Shown piece after piece: positions 49,333 to 51,255 of a DNA stretch of 51,255 nucleotides. The position numbers were made by a program, and so were the translations under genes. The notes beneath the pieces were generated by a model, which had not been told where the DNA came from, ran no database searches, and was given only the letters and a program-made list of their open reading frames with translations. The DNA comes from a virus: IMG/VR virus record IMGVR_UViG_3300017963_000338, positions 1 to 51,255 of that record; one strand, 5' to 3'. Each line of letters opens with the position of its first letter. Position 1 is the stretch's first letter.

Positions 49333-49776
49333 CTAAGAAGTTTGTCGTAGATTTACAACGACGTTGATAGTGTAAACGTGCCTCTTACTTTGAGGTACTT
49401 CCTTTCCGACATTGAGAATTGGCCCCGTCCGCTTTACGTTGAATACAACGTAAGTGGAAGAGTCCAATGTAACCGTTTTCAACGCTATAGCATCTATGAG
49501 GACTGCGAGTGCATTCGCCTTTACGTAAGCGGCTGATTGATCATACGCTCTGATTCTGATCTGGGCTCCAGGGTGTTCATACACATAACCGCTCATCACT
49601 CGGGCCTTCAAGTAGCCCGTGGTTCCAGTTATCGTAATCACATTGTCGGGTGTCTCTGGTTCTCTAACGGCATAGATTGGCCAACTCCCACTATCATCAG
49701 GGTCAGTACCCCCTCCTAAGTTGATTAGGAGTTCACGCAGGATCTGGTCAGGGCTATGGTCTAAAGAACCACTCAT
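49333..49776 (-). CDS. Tail terminator / tail completion protein
   Basis: 147 residues. The pattern HSPDQILRELLINLG ... GAQIRIRAYDQSAAYVKANALAVLIDAI ... YTINVVVNLRQT matches phage tail terminator proteins (minor capsid/gpU-like) which cap the tube before head joining. Overlaps the neck gene by 4 bases. Confidence 0.78.
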   Translation of the reverse strand: MSGSLDHSPDQILRELLINLGGGTDPDDSGSWPIYAVREPETPDNVITITGTTGYLKARVMSGYVYEHPGAQIRIRAYDQSAAYVKANALAVLIDAIALKTVTLDSSTYVVFNVKRTGPILNVGKEVPQSKRHVYTINVVVNLRQTS

Positions 49777-50195
49777 ACTTCTTTCCTACAGAAACCACTT
49801 GCTTTCAAGTTACCCGTATCTACTGGGACGACCTTTTGACTGTCTCTGAGTATACGAAGACCAGCTACATACAAAGCCTCTTGTACGGTGGCCCCCTTCT
49901 GCATAGCTTTCGCAGTCAGCTCGGTCAAAGTACCGTCGTTGGACAGGTTCCTAGCTGGTTCCTCGAGGTACTTGCTCTGCCCACGGTTGGGGGGATCCCA
50001 ATAGTTGCCCCCGTGTCCAGCACCTTTTCTCGGTTGGCCCTTCAGTTTCATTTCCAGGTTCTCATGCACGTAGACGGCATAGCTTGCGGTATAGCCAACA
50101 ATGACACTCTCATGGTTCCCATTCGGCGAAGAGAAACGGATCTTCGCTTGACGCTTCAAAGCACTAATCACTTTTTCCAGGTTGTCTACTTCCAC
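49773..50195 (-). CDS. HK97 gp10-like head-tail connector
   Basis: 140 residues. VGYTASYAVYVHENLEM, KYLEEPARN and the late VAGLRILRDSQKVVPVDTGNLKASG are hallmarks of the HK97 gp10 family that seals the neck. Immediately upstream of the tail terminator. Confidence 0.85.
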   Translation of the reverse strand: MEVDNLEKVISALKRQAKIRFSSPNGNHESVIVGYTASYAVYVHENLEMKLKGQPRKGAGHGGNYWDPPNRGQSKYLEEPARNLSNDGTLTELTAKAMQKGATVQEALYVAGLRILRDSQKVVPVDTGNLKASGFCRKEV

Positions 50196-50198
50196 TTT

Positions 50199-50519
50199 TC
50201 AATCCTCAACGAAAGGACGCTCTGCACATAGGAACCGTTGCACTGAACGGAAGGGGTAGTTAGTGCAAGTAATGACCACATCATAGCTAGTGTTCACGGT
50301 CAGGAGCGTACCAAGGTCTTTTGATCCTCGATAGTGACCGTTGCTCCCCTGGTAAGTCATGGAAATGTCTTCAATACCAGAAATGACAGTTCCATTAGTA
50401 TCGTAGATGGAAAAGGTCATGGTCGCGTCAGTGATCTCCGTTTCTGTGGCAGCGTCTTGAAACTCCTCTACGAATACGTCAATCGAATTCTTATAAGGTA
50501 AGTAGTCAAGTCCCATCAT
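50199..50519 (-). CDS. Hypothetical head-tail joining protein
   Basis: 106 residues. The start MGLDYLPYKNSIDVFVEEF and a beta-sandwich-like region (ATMTFSIYDTNGTVISGIEDISM ... YDVVITCTNYP) resemble small neck or baseplate proteins. The start is one of two tandem ATGs that follow the upstream TAG directly. Function from position only. Confidence 0.6.
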   Translation of the reverse strand: MMGLDYLPYKNSIDVFVEEFQDAATETEITDATMTFSIYDTNGTVISGIEDISMTYQGSNGHYRGSKDLGTLLTVNTSYDVVITCTNYPFRSVQRFLCAERPFVED

Positions 50520-50854
50520 TCTACTCCCGTCGTAGAGGGTTCATAGGTGGGGTCTAGGTCTACTGGCTCTTTGGCCACATAAGTTGGATCTATGCTTAGA
50601 GGGGCTACCGTGTAAGACCCTTCGACGGAGGTCTCAGGTGCCTTTTCATAAGTCCCCTCGATCCCAATAACACAAGCAACAGCCATTCCAATCACCCCCA
50701 CATTAGCTTCCACATAGGTCCCATCGACACTAGCCACAAAGAGGACCGTCGCAACCCCATCCGGGGGCGGCTCAATGAGCATCGTCGCCCACTCTTCAAC
50801 GGTCATGTTTTCCCACTGTTCGACCGTTAACGTTGTCCAATAGAGTTGTGTCAT
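50516..50854 (-). CDS. Hypothetical protein with degenerate short repeats
   Basis: 112 residues. The N-terminus repeats TVEQWENMTVEEWATM. The rest contains five spaced variants of (G/P)TYxxAP (GTYVEA, GTYEKAP, GSYTVAP, PTYVAKEP, PTYEPS). Possibly a beta-repeat decoration or linker protein in the connector operon. Unknown function. Confidence 0.58.
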   Translation of the reverse strand: MTQLYWTTLTVEQWENMTVEEWATMLIEPPPDGVATVLFVASVDGTYVEANVGVIGMAVACVIGIEGTYEKAPETSVEGSYTVAPLSIDPTYVAKEPVDLDPTYEPSTTGVE

Positions 50855-51195
50855 TTCTTCTCCGGTTCCGGCTTAGACTCGTCCACGTTAACCTCTGGTG
50901 CATTGTAAACACGATCCATCAGCGGGTAGTGAGCGCGACCAAGGCCAAGTTCCGGCACGATCTTGTCCAGAGCCTTGGTGATTGTCTCGTAGTCTCTTTT
51001 GTCCACCAGGACTTCTTGCCCGCTCTTTTCAATCGTGTCTGCCAAGATGCCACTGATAATCAATTCCTTCGGTGGTAACTTGAGTCCAGGGTGGGTAATC
51101 AGGTTCGCCAACGTCTGCCGAACCTTGATCTTCTCCACTGGACCGTCCACACCGGGCGGCACGTAGTCTCGCAAGTCAATCTTTCGCGCTTTCAT
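50851..51195 (-). CDS. Hypothetical structural operon protein
   Basis: 114 residues from MKARKIDLRDYVPPG at 51195, with GAGGAG before it; the ATG at 51243 lies in the upstream gene. PVEKIKVRQTLANLITHPGLKLPPKEL and a helical remainder recall a small uncharacterised family found near capsid genes. Overlaps the next gene by 4 bases. Confidence 0.62.
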   Translation of the reverse strand: MKARKIDLRDYVPPGVDGPVEKIKVRQTLANLITHPGLKLPPKELIISGILADTIEKSGQEVLVDKRDYETITKALDKIVPELGLGRAHYPLMDRVYNAPEVNVDESKPEPEKK

Positions 51196-51208
51196 TTTGC
51201 TCCTCGCG

Positions 51209-51255
51209 TTAGTCGGTGGTTGCGATGTCCGTGTCGATTCCAACGGGCTCTATCG
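51209..51255 (-). CDS. 3' end of an upstream gene, probably the major capsid protein (partial)
   Basis: Only the last 14 codons are in the window: IEPVGIDTDIATTD and TAA. The sequence is too short to identify. In this gene order the major capsid protein is expected here, and no capsid gene is present elsewhere in the window. Confidence 0.45.
   Translation of the reverse strand, partial: IEPVGIDTDIATTD

Overview
The window is most of a double-stranded DNA tailed bacteriophage genome. It holds a large and a small terminase, a portal, a head-tail connector series, a tail terminator, a tail tube, a tail assembly chaperone with a programmed -1 frameshift, a tape-measure protein, and a full replication set. 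The tape measure (about 850 residues) and the absence of sheath or contractile baseplate genes point to a siphovirus. I see no integrase, repressor or recognisable lysis gene. The host is not certain. Several small proteins (for example those at 31973-32386 and 42464-42730) recall families I associate with Planctomycetota and their phages, but that is a weak inference.

Layout. Positions 1-8561 (minus strand) carry the packaging module: TerS, a 53-residue basic protein, a small exported protein, TerL, the portal and a giant multi-domain gene that runs off the left edge. Positions 8578-27519 (minus) carry DNA metabolism: an AAA-type ATPase, primase, a thymidylate-synthase-like enzyme, a HAD phosphatase, an asparagine-synthetase-like enzyme, an aspartate-carbamoyltransferase-like enzyme, an amino-acid:DNA transferase-like protein, a P-loop kinase with its helical partner, DNA polymerase A, HNH nuclease, a tRNA-like RNA, an SSB-like protein, a RecA-like ATPase, a RecB-like nuclease, a family 4 uracil-DNA glycosylase and a RuvC-like resolvase. 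One histone-like gene (14373-14714) interrupts this on the plus strand. Positions 27825-35700 (plus) form a probable early operon with a DGQHR/ParB-like protein, a structured non-coding RNA, many small unknown proteins and a UvrD-like helicase. Positions 35701-36134 are a structured, G-quadruplex-prone convergent intergenic region. Positions 36135-51255 (minus) hold a glycosyltransferase/sulfotransferase/methyltransferase cluster, then tail and connector genes, ending in the 3' tip of a gene that is probably a capsid gene. The left edge (portal, then a polyprotein) and the right edge (end of a probable capsid gene, then connectors) look like neighbours on a circular or circularly permuted map.

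Two systems stand out. First, positions 12375-19878 contain the parts of a thymidine hypermodification pathway: dUMP hydroxymethylation by a TS homologue, phosphorylation of 5-hydroxymethyl-dU in DNA by a P-loop kinase plus HMUDK-helical protein, and displacement by an amino acid through an ADDT/aGPT-PPlase homologue. Overlapping in the same operon are an ATCase-family carbamoyltransferase that keeps its carbamoyl-phosphate residues but lacks the aspartate-binding signature, and an AsnB-like amidotransferase. I infer further tailoring (carbamoylation and/or amidation) of the modified base, a combination I do not know to have been described. Second, positions 1-4701 encode a portal with a C-terminal ADP-ribosyltransferase-like domain followed by a beads-on-a-string protein (ART, Nudix, ART-like, and more beyond the edge). 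Every bead is preceded by the same linker, NYxPNQPRDxxGRFGSGG, which looks like an encapsidation or processing tag for enzymes carried in the virion.

Other notable signals are: a heptamer CCACGGT/ACCGTGG counted about 49 times (about 6 expected) and scarce in the structural modules; paired promoters sharing an inverted repeat over the -35 box; two tRNA-like RNAs with abnormal bodies; and a recurrent MPK(I/V/L) N-terminus confined to nucleic-acid-acting proteins.
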